A stretch of 64,000 nt of DNA from positions 72,688,698 through 72,752,697 of the forward strand of contig OW121855.1 in NCBI GenBank assembly GCA_933228895.1. Reading direction: 5' to 3'. Numbering within the stretch: position 1 is the first letter of the stretch; the number at the start of each line of letters is the position of its first letter. A program made the position numbers and the translations under genes. Below the pieces are notes generated by a model. It was not told where the DNA came from and searched no databases. It saw nothing but the letters and a program-made list of their open reading frames with translations. Shown piece by piece: positions 1-12,425 of this stretch. The stretch is from Platycnemis pennipes. Taxonomy: Eukaryota; Arthropoda; Insecta; Odonata; Platycnemididae.

Positions 1-1164
1 ACGGAGCGCTAAACTTGAAGTACTCTCCATGCATCAGACATATAGAGATCGCTATACAACTAAGGAAAAAAAACTACCACCTGATATAGCGAACCCGTAC
101 CCTCGGGATAGAAAGTCAGTACTCCAGACACCGCCGCGAACCCACGTGGGAGAAGGACACATTTTAAACTCATGTTTCCTTCAAATAAAAAGGCTGACAA
201 TGATAGCAAATAAACAAATATATTGAGTTACTCATTTAATTCTCAAGCTTAATTTAGTGGAAAAGGATACTCAGATGGAAAAGTTAAGTTTTTTAATGTC
301 ACTTAAATAAATTTGTTATACTGACCTTCGTTTCGATTTAAAAAATAATTGTCAAGGTGTTGACAATGAGCGTTCAGATAGAAACCTAGATCAATTATAA
401 TAAATTAACTCGTGGAACCTTAAAACGCTTCATTTTCCACCTTAATATTATTGGGAAATTAATGAGGTATGTTTACCAAGGAAAGATGTGTATAAAATAA
501 GGGTTACATTATATATGAATGGCTCGTTTGTCATTTCGTGCGTTTGAAAGCCTGAGGGATTAAATAGGAAAGGAACACAGTACCCCATTTCCACAGCTTT
601 ATTTCTCGAGCTGCGGCGACAGAAAAATACCGAAAGAGAATCCGGTTACTACAAGCGACAAAGGGATCATTACTCTTGCTATCCCATCAGCTGAGCCTGG
701 ATTGAGAAAAGCCCATCATGGTTTTTGCGTTTCCGGACAAGGATTTTAATACCGATTATTGGAATTTAATGACTTAACTCACATATAGAAGGTGACTTCG
801 GGGTGCGATGACCGTATTCGAATCTTGTGATAGAACAGTTCTACTTGGGTAGACTTATTACTAACCGAATTTAAGTGTGTTTGTGTTAATTCATTAGGTG
901 CTATTGTCCTCAAAGCAAACATTCAAGTAATGGTTTTTGTGGGTTAAAAACTATAAAATAATAAGTTAATGCAGAACGTAACCATTACAGTCCTAACTCA
1001 GCATTTGAAAATCTTATGGTGTTTTGACAGAAATTGATGGAGAATTAAAATCAGAAATAAAACATGTTTAATGTCAAGGCAATTTCCAAATCCGGGAAGA
1101 TTTTATAATGCCGAACATATTTAGATACCAATGCTCTTTTTATGTGGAAAGGGTATCGGTTAAA
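1..1164. other. AT-rich DNA, nothing recognised
   Basis: No open frame exceeds 65 codons and no box A/box B pair, terminal inverted repeat or LINE motif is visible. The 780-870 stretch faintly resembles the SINE family seen elsewhere but is too diverged to call. Confidence 0.6.
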
Positions 1165-1475
1165 CCTCGTGGGTAAAGAACTAGGTCCCCATCCCGAGAG
1201 TTTAGGTTCAAAATCCGGTAGTGTTAGAGATTTTTATAGACATACCGACCCAACTTTGTGCTTTGCAGAGAGAACTTTAAGTCCAGTGTTACGTTTTTCC
1301 GTTGGGATATAGAACCATGGACTCTTTGGTGATTTCATTTAAGACTAGGCTACTGCCGACACCACGTTCTCCACCCTTTCTACAATCTCTGAAAAATCAT
1401 GCATCTACCTAATTATATATGTGTCATAAGTAATGTAAATTAACTTAGCTGTCGATAACCTCTCCAAAAATATCT
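1165..1475 (+). mobile_element. SINE family 1, highly diverged copy
   Basis: The order of blocks matches the better copy at 4,455-4,789: a degraded box-B-like stretch (TTTAGGTTCAAAATCC, near 1,202), a core resembling 'gttaaaccgtggaccccttggcgcc' (near 1,305-1,335), then an 'aggctactgccgac' block and a 'ctgtcgataacctctcc' tail near 1,450-1,470. Block order and spacing agree, but single blocks are heavily mutated. Family assignment is by internal comparison only. Confidence 0.55.
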
Positions 1476-2689
1476 CACTAACCTTTCGCAAAAGAAGCAA
1501 TACTAGTAACGCAAAAAGAGAGTGGCTAATGTTATCAAATTCTAAATTATTACAAACTCTTTCATTATTTTTAAAAAGAGCTGACAGATTCAAAAAATGA
1601 CGGCGCTTAAAATATCATATACTTACGTGAAATTTTTGAAATAATTTTTTATACAATAAGTTTTTTTTGTTTTTGATAGTGAAATTCATTTTTCCAGAGA
1701 AAACCATCACGGTGTAAATTTTTTATTTGATGGAAATTGGCTATCAGCACCGTAGCTTGAGTCCAACGAATGATTTAAAACTCGCTTCAGGCGCGTTATG
1801 GTATATTTTTGTCTGACACCTTGACATGTTACTAACGGGGTCACCTCCCCCTCTTCAGTGACTGTCACTCGGCGGTGAAAGGAGTGCTTTCAAGGGGCTT
1901 GCCCTTTTGATGCCCCAGGGCTGCAGTAGACGAGGTCAGGCCTCAACATCAATGGAAGCCGTTAGCGGCAAGCACCTCGATGTTGTAGGAAATTCAGGCC
2001 TTACCTCAAATATTGCGAGTCACAGGCACAAATTTGCATACGAAGCTGACAGTTAGTGATAAAGTATAGTAGTTTCATACTGCAGTTTAGTACTGCACGG
2101 TGGGCGTTGTAGATTTCCTGGGGTTTTAAGGTAGCTTGGTGGTTTAAGGTGATCTGCGCTTCCGTACAAACAATGTCATGTAAAAACCATAATTGTGCGC
2201 CATCCGCAACCGCTGACGAAGTTAAAGCCGACATTAAGAACTAAACTACTTACTTTGATCAAATTTTAGGGTTGAGATCTAGCTGCAAAAAACCTTGAAG
2301 GTGCTACTCAATGATGTATGCAATATCAATGTTTCCACTGAATAAATCATGCTCCCCTGTGGAAGCATGATTTTGAATGGCTTGGCTGTGGTTAAAATAA
2401 AATATTAAGATATTTTATTTTACACGTGTTTGATTTCCGGTTACTGTATGGTTTAAAAAAAGTAAGCATATTTAATCAACCCCATGGCTTGAGTTGTAAG
2501 TGTGTCTCAATAGTTTTTCTTCTAAATATCGTTAAGGTTTTTTTGTTTGATTACTTGTGTCCCTTGCTGTGTATTTTAAACACAGGCATCAACACTTTCT
2601 TGCTTGAAAACGATATATTAGGGCTTGTACTAAACTGCAGGAATATCAGAATTTACACCGAGAAAAACGAACATCCACCTTGATCAGTA
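1476..2689. other. Mostly unique DNA with one small hairpin
   Basis: Around 1,800-1,990 base composition rises in GC, with a short self-complementary stretch (AAGGGGCTTGCCCTTT). At 2,344-2,373 there is a hairpin with perfect 10-bp arms (AAATCATGCT / AGCATGATTT). Open frames are at most 85 codons and resemble no family. Confidence 0.5.
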
Positions 2690-2775
2690 CACGACCCCGG
2701 AACCCCCTTATTTTCAGCCAGGTACTCGGCCAACTGAGCTATCAATGCTTCTGATTCCACCGTGGATCTATAAAG
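2690..2775 (-). mobile_element. tRNA-like SINE head fragment
   Basis: Read on the minus strand it carries a good box A (GATAGCTCAGTTGGCCGAG) followed about 30 bases later by a poor box B (GGTTCCGGGGTC). The clover-leaf arms do not close properly, so a tRNA-derived SINE remnant fits better than a working tRNA gene. Confidence 0.4.
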
Positions 2776-4454
2776 GTCTTAAAGGACTAGAAATATATCT
2801 GAATGGTTTAGTACGCTCTGCAAAGATGAACTGATATTTTATGTAGAAATCAAATGTATTCATAAAGCAATAGCTACAATTGAACAGGCGTTGAACACCT
2901 TTAACGTCCGTAGATATTTTTATAAGCATTCACTGAGATATTTCTGCTATCAACTAAAATGTTCCAGAACTGTATGCAGTTTTTAGTTGTGGACAAATAG
3001 TAAATTTTTGTACACTTGCAATGAAGTGACCAATTTTACGCTTCCATTTAATCTATCAGTTGGTAATTCAACTTTCTGACTGTTGAGGTTTTATGCCTCA
3101 CCGAGGTTTAAAAAGCTCGATAGTTTTTTAGCACAAAATTTGTTGCTTTTTATAAAATGAACCCACCACGCTGATTTTTTTGTGGCCTCTTTTTTCTGTG
3201 CGCTAAGGCCTTCTCGAATTCAAAGTGGAGCTAATAGGTTAAGGCTATCAGCTTCACCGTCTTTACCGTCCGATAAAAATGCCGCGGAATGCGTGAAATT
3301 TTGAAAATATGGCGTATTGCGCAGTATTATAAACGAAAGGTGGCAAAAAAACGTGCGAATGCGTTGTTAACGCTTTCGTCCCTGAAATTCCATTTTTTTT
3401 CTATGAAAATGGGGCAGAGAGCAAGCAATTTTCACTCAAATAACCCCGGAGTACTTTTCTGGATTTGATTGTATTTATTTTCGTCGCGAGAGCTTTTTCG
3501 CGTCAAAAGTTCGTTTTCCTCTTCAGTAACGCAGGGTGAGTTTCTCATTACGAATCCATGTGCATTTAAGCCCCATTATTTTTTTAGGCTAGAAGTTTTA
3601 ATCTACCAGGAAGCTTGTACATTGTAAAATTTTGTCCTGGTTTTTCATTGGCTTAGTTTTTTTCGAATTATTTTATTCATTTATTTATTTTCCAATCAGT
3701 AGTTATGTGTTGTACAGCTTAGTACCCGCGTTACACTTCATCGGGACATCCGTAAAGTAGGTGACGCTAAAAGGGGGAAGTGTCGGGCCACCTGTTACGA
3801 GATACTACCGATAGGGGTCGTTGGCCATCCTTTCGTTACCTTGGGAGAGGTGAGAATCATAATTTATTTTCATGCTGAAGTATTTGCTATAAGCACAATA
3901 ATAATTGACTAAATAGTGGTATTGAGAGATAAAAAAGGCACAAAAAGAATGTTTTATTTAAAAAGTTAAATGTCAGATGTGAGGGTTAATGGCAGCGTTT
4001 CATTATTTTTGTGAATCTTACAGAGCATTACAGAGTGGGGGGAGTTAAAAAAAAAGTGGTAAGTCGGCTTAACGTAATATGTAGATGCATAGGTTGTCCC
4101 CAATCTGACATCAGTTTTTAAGGTTTTATTATAAGGTATGTCATTGATGGCTTCAGAAAAGCAATGCATCATAAAATTCTTTGAGTAATTTCAACTGAAC
4201 TTTCGTTCCGATCAAGAGTTCAGCAAGCATTATTTACTTTACTTGCAAATTACATCATCCTAAGAATGATTCATTCATCCCACGCGTAATAAGGTTTCAA
4301 ACAAACATTGATAAATTCTAAGATTGCCCATAGGACCATGCCAACAATTACCTAACGATAAAAAATGATTTAAGAGTTTAAAATTATTTGCCACGCACAC
4401 AAACTCGAGGAAGCATAGGATATCCGAAAAATGAAATAAAAATTACTACTGGGA
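2776..4454. other. AT-rich DNA, nothing recognised
   Basis: Includes T-rich runs near 3,170-3,200 and 3,660-3,690. The longest open frame is 68 codons (3,966-4,172, minus) and looks random. No repeat boundary found. Confidence 0.6.
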
Positions 4455-4789
4455 ATCGTGCTGGTGTGGTGGCTATCTCATCCCGAGGGCTCGGGTTCGA
4501 TTCCCGGCAGAGGCGAATTTTTTCAGTGGAAAACCGGTCCTCACTTGGAGGACCTAGTGCCTCAGTGCCTAGTGGAGGGCATTTCAAGTTCAGCACTCCG
4601 TCCGTGGGATGGGACGTTAAGCCGTGGTCCCCTTGACGCCTTTCGCTAAGAGTAGGCTCATGCCGACGCCGGGTTTCTCTCCAACCTTCCTCCGTTCCCA
4701 GAGAACTCCTACCATTGCCCAATTACCCACCTATCCTAAATGGCGCAAATAACCTCAGATGTCGGTCGCCTCCCCTGAATAACCAGCCA
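4455..4789 (+). mobile_element. SINE family 1, best-preserved copy
   Basis: This is a tRNA-headed SINE of about 335 bp and the best reference copy for the family in this window. The head ends in a perfect RNA polymerase III box B (GGTTCGATTCC, 4,494-4,504) and has a poor box A upstream. The body follows in blocks: 'cagtggaaaaccggtcc', 'gggacgttaagccgtggtc', 'cccttgacgcctttcgc', 'taggctcatgccgacgccg', 'ggtttctctccaacc', and a tail 'cctaaatggcgcaaat' leading to 'gtcggtcgcctcccctga'. The same blocks in the same order occur in more than ten places in the window on both strands. Open frames of 82 and 112 codons across it are by-products of its GC content. I cannot name the family without a repeat library. 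Confidence 0.85.
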
Positions 4790-5694
4790 AGAACTGCTTT
4801 TAAAAAGATATCAGATTCGGTTTCCGTTTCGAATGTGAATATACAATTAAATGAAAAGTGAAAAGTCATAAAATCAGGGGCACAAAAACAGGCACATCTC
4901 TGTAACTGCGAGGAATCAAGTAAGAGAAAACTCTACCGAACGGATAGCAAGGGGATTATAAAATAAACGATAAACAGCTGTGGACAAGGATAAAGTTTGG
5001 ATATTTTCGGTATTTCCCAGCCAAAGGGCCATTCTGAGAAACTAGCACGCATGAGTTAACTGCTAAGTCACACACGAAAGCGATATCCGGACGAGTTTGT
5101 GAAACAACTCCATGCATGTGTGCTCCATGAAGCACAAAGGAGATTTATTCATACAGTTCATTGGGAGAATCTTTATTTAAAACATCAAGGGGAAAATCAA
5201 GGTCATATCTTGACTTTTGTCAACAAAAGGAAATATTGGATATTATTATATACAGTATGGAAAATACAGTACAATACGATCATACAATACAATGTAAATT
5301 AAGTGCATACAATAAGAGGAAATAATGGCGGTATCGGAAAACATTGGCATTACAATTCGCTGTATAGATTGTAACTATCAATGCCAGGAAATTAGAATGA
5401 ATTAGAAAACTGATATTGCAATTTTATTCTTTGTTCATTGAAGAATTGGCTTTGTCACGATCCTGAAATGAATTACGATATTCATTGATCGCAGACACTA
5501 GGTTAAAACATTGGTGTTTATAAAAACTCAAACGTAAAATTAAGTACTCCCTCCTCCTCTTCCTCCATCTTTACATTCATGTCGACAATTTAAATGACGC
5601 CGCACAGAATTATAAATGTTTCGGCTTAATATCATAGCAAAGGTCAGCGAGGAATCGGAGATCAACTAAGAATGACGAAGAGGGGTTATGATGA
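4790..5694. other. AT-rich DNA, nothing recognised
   Basis: A stretch at 5,235-5,300 is locally repetitive (variants of ACAGTACAATAC). Open frames stay below 70 codons. Confidence 0.55.
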
Positions 5695-5900
5695 ATCTGG
5701 TTACCTACTCTACTAGGACCGTGTTTTAAAATCCTGGCAGAATATCATTGGAATGCCATCAGGAGAGCATTCAATGCTCAGTAAGTCGGCCATTAGATGG
5801 GACGCAAAGTTTTAGACTTCCTTGGCGTCTTTCATTATAAGATCTGGTTGATAATGAGGGCGGGTTTCTCTCCCTCTCATCTCATTTCCCTTCCACTCCC
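5695..5900 (+). mobile_element. SINE family 1, partial diverged copy
   Basis: Retains the core 'gatgggacgcaaagttttagac' with 'ttccttggcgtctttc', and the 'gggcgggtttctctccctc' block in the right order. The head is badly degraded, and the 3' tail after about 5,900 is not recognisable. Confidence 0.55.
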
Positions 5901-7519
5901 ATCTGTATGTATGTATTTCCTTCTGGTCTATCAATTGCGAGTAATCTTAAAACCACATATGGAAGGTGATGTGAGAACAGAAAACAAAGCGTAGTTTCTT
6001 AGGTAGCAATTTGGATGAGCGTAGAGATAACCTTGACTATGTGGTATTAAATGTTTTTTTAAAAGTTACTGGAGCATGAATTTGTTGCGGGTACGAATCC
6101 AACCTAAGGCATAGGACTGCTGTTTGTCTTGAAGCCTGGTATTCAATTACATGAATCGAGATGACCCTAGGATGTAAAGCACAAAAAAAAACCAAATGAT
6201 AAAACCGCTGAAAATTGATTCTGGGTACGAGCTACAGGGAGAAAATTGCATTTCGTTAGCATATACATCGATTTAATACTTTGCTAAAAATATTGCGAAC
6301 CATCGCAAAGGTCTGTGGCAGGGGGTGATCACCCAACATGCACTACTTACATGCAATTAAGACCTACAGTTCTACTGCTTCATTGAGACATGTTATATAT
6401 AGTGGTCACGTGCAACTAGCTGGTTAATTCAGCATATTAATGAAGTGATTACTGGCTATAAAGGCATTGCACTAAATATATTTACTTGTTTGCCCCTAGT
6501 ATGCACGGGCTAATGCTAAAACAAGTTTCATACACTAGATAATAATGACAATGTTTCACCAGCCTATCCCGTAAACACGCTGCCTACTCTTGTTCCGCGA
6601 GGAATATGACATTTTAAATCAATCGGTACGACAATCTATCTAAAAGCTTGTGTATCTGCTCAAATCTAGCATAATACGCATTGGTTCTTCATATCTTTGT
6701 TACGCCCTCTGCCAACATGAAAGCTTCAAATTTTCTCAAAAAATGTAGCCTATATTGTAACCTGCCTTCATGTAGTGTGAAGATATTTTGGGAATATGTT
6801 GGTATGAAGAAGTCAAAAGCGTTAAAAAGAAAGCCGCCCGAAAAAAATACACAGTACTGTTGGAATACCTCACCAAAACCTATCCCAGTCGAAAGGAGAT
6901 TATAAACGAAAATAGCCCTTTCTATTGACTTTGCGGTCGTGGAATATGCAACTTTGTTACTTCTCCTATTCCTGTTGAGTCCATAGGAATGTATTCAGAT
7001 GAGCAAGCGTGCGGCTTTTGATATAATGAGGTATTAGCGCAAGTACCCGATTCATTTTGAATTCAGGGGTGAATTTGTGACATCACGCCTGATACACGTG
7101 CATGAGTTTCTCGGATTCGACTGCAAATTGAGTTTTGTGTTTCCTCGTGGGTGAATACGGGTTAATTCACTGGCATTGAGAGAAGGAATATTCACTAGTG
7201 CTGAATGCAGACCTTTCCAGGCATTGAATTCAGGCAACGTGACGCTCAAATAGTCCTCTCTGATATGGAAGTCAAGTGAGCTCTATTTGATGAGATATTG
7301 CAGAATTACGAAATAACATGACGAGAGAATAGTAGAGGAATGGTAATCAGCCTACGGAAGAATGGCATATTGTTAATAGGAAGTAAATATCATTGCACTT
7401 TTTCTTGCTGCATATTAGTGCCCAGTGCAGTTTTCTTCCCATTCTAATTATGCAAGATCTTTGTTGCATAAAATAGAACTTCCAATACTGAAATGATTAG
7501 AGATACCATTTTATAAGCT
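5901..7519. other. AT-rich DNA with one SINE trace
   Basis: At about 6,055-6,140 a box-B-like GGGTACGAATCC is followed by 'aaggcataggact', as in SINE family 2, but too little remains for a separate call. The rest holds only frames of 74 codons or fewer. Confidence 0.45.
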
Positions 7520-7920
7520 CTTCCAGTCCTGGAATGTCAGGGGAAAAAAACTGTCTTGGAAACTCTTGGATAAGTTACGGCCGGTCCTGGAAGAATTGGC
7601 TGTTTACAGCCAATTTTTCCTAGACCGGCCGGTTTAAAATTGGTTAAAAATAAAAAAATTTTAAATTGAAAATTGTTCTCGTTTCGTCTGCCAGCCGTAG
7701 CGCTCGATCCCCGCTCACTTTTCGTTCTTTCCTTCCGCATCCACCGCCGCTGCTGCGCTGCTCACGGTGGTGGACTAGGGTTAAATTATGCATGTTTTTC
7801 TATTGCTTTAAGCCGTACTGATCATATTAGACCATTTGGCAAAAGTCATGGAAATTTTAAATTTTGGTTCGGAAAAGTCATGAAAAATGCCAAGGGAAAA
7901 TTTGTGGGAAGCCTGATTTT
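7520..7920. repeat. Repeat rich in 'aagtcatggaaattttaa' phrases, with palindrome
   Basis: Short phrases recur: 'cagtcctggaatgtcagg' at the left, and 'aaaagtcatggaaatttt' and 'ggaaaagtcatgaaaaatgcc' at 7,841-7,895. A palindrome sits at 7,579-7,630: outer arms GGCCGGTC / GACCGGCC, inner arms ATTGGCTGT / ACAGCCAAT around a 2-base loop. Similar 'aaagtcatggaa' phrases are familiar from dispersed repeats in several animal genomes, but I cannot assign a family. The 7,680-7,770 portion is locally GC- and CpG-rich. Confidence 0.35.
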
Positions 7921-7960
7921 CACAGACTTTTTTGATAATGTACTTAAGAATGACGCCTTA

Positions 7961-9242
7961 GCGTCGAAACGCGCTGTGCGAGTTAAATAAATTCTGTGAT
8001 AATTTAAGCAGGTTGTATCTTTTCGTTTAGCTCCCTTATCATATTTTCACTAGTAAATAATCACAGCTTCACCTGCTTTAGGAAAGTTTTGATGTTTGTG
8101 CTGATTCTGTGGCAAGCTATTGAAATTTTTTGCCCCCAACTAAAGAAAGCTTCGTTTGGATTGGGATGCATTTGGTTTGAGTAAAACGTACAAAATGTTT
8201 CTTTCGCCGTTATAAATAAATAGATTAGCTGTAGGGGGTAACCGAGAGGAGGAGAGGTAATGGAGAGCTGCATGAAACCTAGCTAAGGAATTTTGGCTGA
8301 CGATGATGTTAATCTTTCACAAACATGGATCCAGACTCTTTTCAGAAGCTCTTTACTTCTAAACTTAGTGTATATCTAAGACTGTATGTTTGCGCGACTT
8401 TTCTTTTTCCGCAAAGCATTCATTCGTTCGTGTAATGAAACGCATGGGAGGAACACGGAAACCAAAGGCGTGGTGCGATTTTTCAGGATAACCGCCTCTC
8501 TCATCCCAACGCTTGTGATTTACTGTCCTCATTTCCGAGGAAGCTATTGCGTGCAGGGTACAAAACAGCGTGGGAGGACGTAACGACTCTGGGATATACA
8601 TCTCCGCAGCCTGTCTCCGATGCATCCATCTCGTCCGTGACTCACGTCTTGTGTGAGGTTCAGTAGCTATGAGCACAAATACACCGATATTGATGATGTG
8701 GCGCGAAAACTTCCCAGACACTGTATTTGCCGTTAATCCTCCCTCAGCCTTTGTTCGGCAGATCTAAAGCTCAAGGCTGGTCGAAATAGCATAATCTTTT
8801 TAGCGGAGTGAAAAGCCATGCTAGCCCGCACGAGGAATAAAAGTTGGTCGAGGAATAGAGGGGACGGAAGGAAAACATGGTAAGTAAGGGTGGAAAATTG
8901 GAGAAATTGTTGCAAAGGTTTAAAGAGAAATAACGTTGATCATGAAATACTTGAATCATGCAAGGTTATAACCTAAAATGTAACATAAATATTGCAGCAT
9001 AAGATAAAGTTGGCTGGTGAAAATGTGAAGAAGAAGAGGTGGAATTTAGAGGTTAATTACGAAGTCGTGTGGAAGGAGACAGTCACCAAAATGTAAGAGC
9101 GCAAGTGTTTATTACGCCGTATAGTACACATCTTTAAAGCTATTTATATTTCTGTTCCATAGCCAAATCCGAAATGGCATTCTACTTACGGCTGGAAATA
9201 AAAGTAGAGGGAACAATTCAAGTGAACATGCATCGTTTGTTT
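7961..9242. other. Unique DNA with a GC-richer patch
   Basis: The 8,370-8,730 part is richer in CG and permits overlapping frames of 118 (minus) and 65 (plus) codons with no recognisable domain. I do not call either a gene. Confidence 0.45.
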
Positions 9243-9620
9243 ATGACAGTGAGCGATGGACGATAACAGCACCAGTCCAAGTTGTGACTGGTGGAATCAT
9301 TTGTAATGTGGTACTACAGACGAATGATGAAATGGAATGGCCGAGAGACAAAAAAATGAATCCGAAGTAGAGTACAGGAAAAGAGAAGTCGTCTAAAAAT
9401 AGGTATTAAAAAGGAGAAAGAGCTATTCAATCCGCCATATCATGAGACATGATGAAGGCCTGATGATGATAATCAGGCAATCAGGTCTCATGAGAAAAAT
9501 TGCAAAGTAAGGCCCTGAATAAGATGTGTAGAGCAAGTAGTGAAGGATGTGAAATTGAGGAATAATTTAAATGTGAAGAAGTTAGCCGACAGGAGAATAG
9601 ATTGGAGAGTTTTCAAAACA
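9243..9620 (+). pseudogene. LINE 3'-end fragment (family A), decayed
   Basis: Translated in pieces, this aligns with the C-terminal tail of the LINE seen at 12,003 and 58,430. 'SERWTITA' stands for the usual SEAWTMTAAEK. The 'aggagaatagattggagag' block near 9,591-9,610 stands for the usual DRRIEWR. Stops and frameshifts occur throughout, and the usual GAT-repeat tail is absent. It is an inactive 5'-truncated retrotransposon copy. Confidence 0.65.
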
Positions 9621-12002
9621 ATATGCGGATCGTTGTCCGAAAATGATGAGTTTTTCTTTATTTTATATTTTTTTTCAAAACCTTTTAAAATAAGAGTCAT
9701 TGATGAAATATTTGGATCAGAAAACCCAAAAAAATATACATATTTTCTCGAAATGCCATTGTTTGATAATTGTTTTAGGAAAAACAAAATATTTCATTAA
9801 CTGTTGCTGAGCGATCTTGCTTTGAAGATAGTTTCAGCGTGGTAGGTTTGCCGGCATTAAATTCAGCATCTTTAGATCACAAGCAATTTGTAGACCAATG
9901 TAAATCACATCTGATAAGAACTATTTTCCATCATACCATGATGAAAGAGCACAGATGCAGCCCAACAGCGAGTATATTCTTGTCAGTATATTCTTCTGCT
10001 ATAAGGTGTCAATTGTTTAAAACTTTCGCGGTCCATGTCTGACAATGAGTAATGTGGTTTTTTTTGCGGGGTTTCTTCACGATTACGTGGTTTTTCAACG
10101 TTTTCCCTCCGCTGCCGGAGGCCTCTTCAGAGTAATAATTATGATTAAAAAGACCACATCACTCTGCTATGAGGTGTTCTAATTAGTTGCAGTAATAAAA
10201 CTTAAACCAAGAAGAGTAGTAATATTTTGATAAGATTTAGGTTCTAATTCATGAAATAATTTATATTTGTCTATTGCTATAGATCGTTCCGATTTGAAAG
10301 GTGTAAATCAGTTTATAACTTCAATACTCGGTATAGTGCGATACACTAAGGCGGTTTTAAACCATGTTAAAACCAACGAATTCCAGGATATCGTTTTGAA
10401 GTTTACGTACATTTGGTCCATTGCCCAAGAGCTATGAGTGAGTTCACAAATCCTCCACGAGGATTTGTAAACACAAAATTGATCGTTGAAAATTGCACAT
10501 CACGCGCAGTACACAGGGAATATGCTTTTTTGTGTAAAATTCAAGCCTTGCGGATGCAAACGAACTTTTATGAGGTGCAGTAAACGCACTCGTAGCTTTG
10601 AGAAACGCACACTGAAATGCGGTTTACCTTGAAGTTCACTTAATGTACATTTATTTTCGGAATTAGTGATACGGGAGGAGTTGACGTCTTTACATTCACT
10701 GTCGTTGATGAGGGACGAGAGGACCCAAACTGCGGGCAGGCCAGTAAACAAAGGAAAAGTGGGAAAGTGACCATTATTTTGAAGAAGAAATTGAGGCGCT
10801 GAGGAGTCTCCTCCTACTATCACATCCTAACACTGACCTAATTGCCATAATATATTGCAGATGTTAAAATTTAGACAAGGAATTATTTAAACAAAATGCA
10901 AGGATTTATAGAAACGCACATCATTGCTGGTCATAGTCAATTTCTGATCAATATCAAAACAATAAAATATGGTATCTGGGTGGTTGTAAGTTTTAAATAC
11001 ACAAATAGTAAAATGTTGGAGATGGAAATAAGCTTCATTAATTCTCCTCTTAAACATCTAGTCTCCTGTCTACATATATACCTTATGTGGATTTAATGCC
11101 AAATAAATGCTACATACAGTATATGAATTGTCCGAATGCTGAAACTGAAACCGTAGTTCACTGATGACTAAAGGGTATTCTCAAATATTTATCTAGATCC
11201 TTCATTACTCATAGTATCAAGGCTCCTTTTTCTTATTTGGTCTTTGTCGTTTGTTGAAGAATAATATGTAGATATTATAATAGTAGAATCGATCGGATAT
11301 CTACGTCAAACAAACCTTTGGAATGTTGACCTATGATGATAATGATAAACTTAACTATTTTACAAGTTTTTTCTAGTTGGTAATTTAAAATGCAGAAAGG
11401 AAAGAAAGTTTTACGTGTCCATTTGTTCTATGTCCATCCCAATTTATCGCAGGAGTCAGCATAAGCAGATTCAAAATCTCCTACACACGGTTGAAGTTGT
11501 GATGTAAACTTTGCAGTACACTGCGGAAACCGGTCGGTGGAGTAAATTGTCTTCCATGCTTCCCGAGAGGATTGCATTGGAGGTGCATGTTTCTCCAAAG
11601 CCATGAAAATCCTTTCAACCACGGTTTACCCCCGGAATCCCCCGAACTTCCTCTGCCGGATTTGAATACAAATAGGTTGGAAGTTAGAAGCTCACCTCCG
11701 TGTGGTCGTGATTGATCTCGCCGGAACGTGTCCGCAACGTACTTTCCGTTGCCCCATTCTGCCGCACTTTCGAGATTGTTTCTGGCGCGGATCTAAGTGT
11801 TTGTGCTGATAATCCGGCACAGTGTGTAATAGCCGGCGTAAATACATAAAGTAAAAAGTGTCCACGTCACTATTTCTCACTACAATCCAGCACAAGGATA
11901 TGTGGTACGTAGTGACTCATTTCAGGTTTTGATTATCGGTGAATAGACATTTATAATTGGAGACTACACAATTAATTTAATCGTGACTATTTAATATTTA
12001 AT
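9621..12002. other. AT-rich DNA, no gene recognised
   Basis: Contains a hairpin at 10,446-10,468 with perfect 10-bp arms (ACAAATCCTC / GAGGATTTGT) and a 3-base loop. Matching 'gatgaaatattt' / 'aaatatttcatt' phrases at about 9,700 and 9,790 form a weak inverted pair. The longest frame, 107 codons (10,500-10,823, minus), has no recognisable motif. Confidence 0.5.
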
Positions 12003-12425
12003 TTCTATAGGGTAGACGGTGATGCATGGGCGATGACAGCAGCAGAGAAGTCTAAGCTGGAAGCATTCGAAATGTGGTGTAACAGAATAATGATGAAGAT
12101 AAAATGGATCGGCCGAGTGACAAACGAAATAGTCTTAGGAAGAGTGGTAGAAAAGAGATTTCTGCTGAAAACTCTAAGAAGAAGTCGGACAACCAAATCT
12201 GCCATATCTTGAGACACGATGGCCTGATGAAGAGAATCGTTGAGGGAAACGTGATTGGGAAGAATGGCAAAGTAAGGCGTCGTATGAGATGTTTGGAGCA
12301 GATCGTGAAGTATATGAAAGAGAGGAAGTACGTTAATATGAAGAGGTTGGCCGATAGGAGCATCGAATGGAGGGCTGCGTCAAACCAATCCTAGAATTGT
12401 TGACCGATGATGATGATGATGGAGG
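12003..12425 (+). pseudogene. LINE 3'-end fragment (family A) with GAT tail
   Basis: This copy encodes the C-terminal tail of a non-LTR retrotransposon polyprotein, downstream of reverse transcriptase. In pieces it reads AMTAAEKSKLEAFEMWC, then MMKIKWIGRVTNEIVLGR, then a frameshifted 'LRHDGLMKRIVEGNVIGK' region and 'NMKRLADRSIEWRAASNQS' before a stop at about 12,392. The block EAFEMWCYRRM-KIKW-DRVTNEEVL is a recurrent arthropod LINE C-terminal signature. The copy ends in a GAT-repeat tail (12,408-12,422), as do its sisters. It is 5'-truncated and frameshifted. The exact clade (RTE, CR1 or another) cannot be fixed without the reverse transcriptase domain. Confidence 0.8.

Noticed and set aside
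4384..4722. 112-codon minus and 82-codon plus open frames
   Set aside because: Both lie across a family 1 SINE. Homologous positions in other SINE copies are not open, and the frames carry no domain.
10446..10468. Hairpin as a transcription terminator
   Set aside because: A 10-bp stem without a following T-tract and with no adjacent gene, in a eukaryotic genome where such terminators are not expected.
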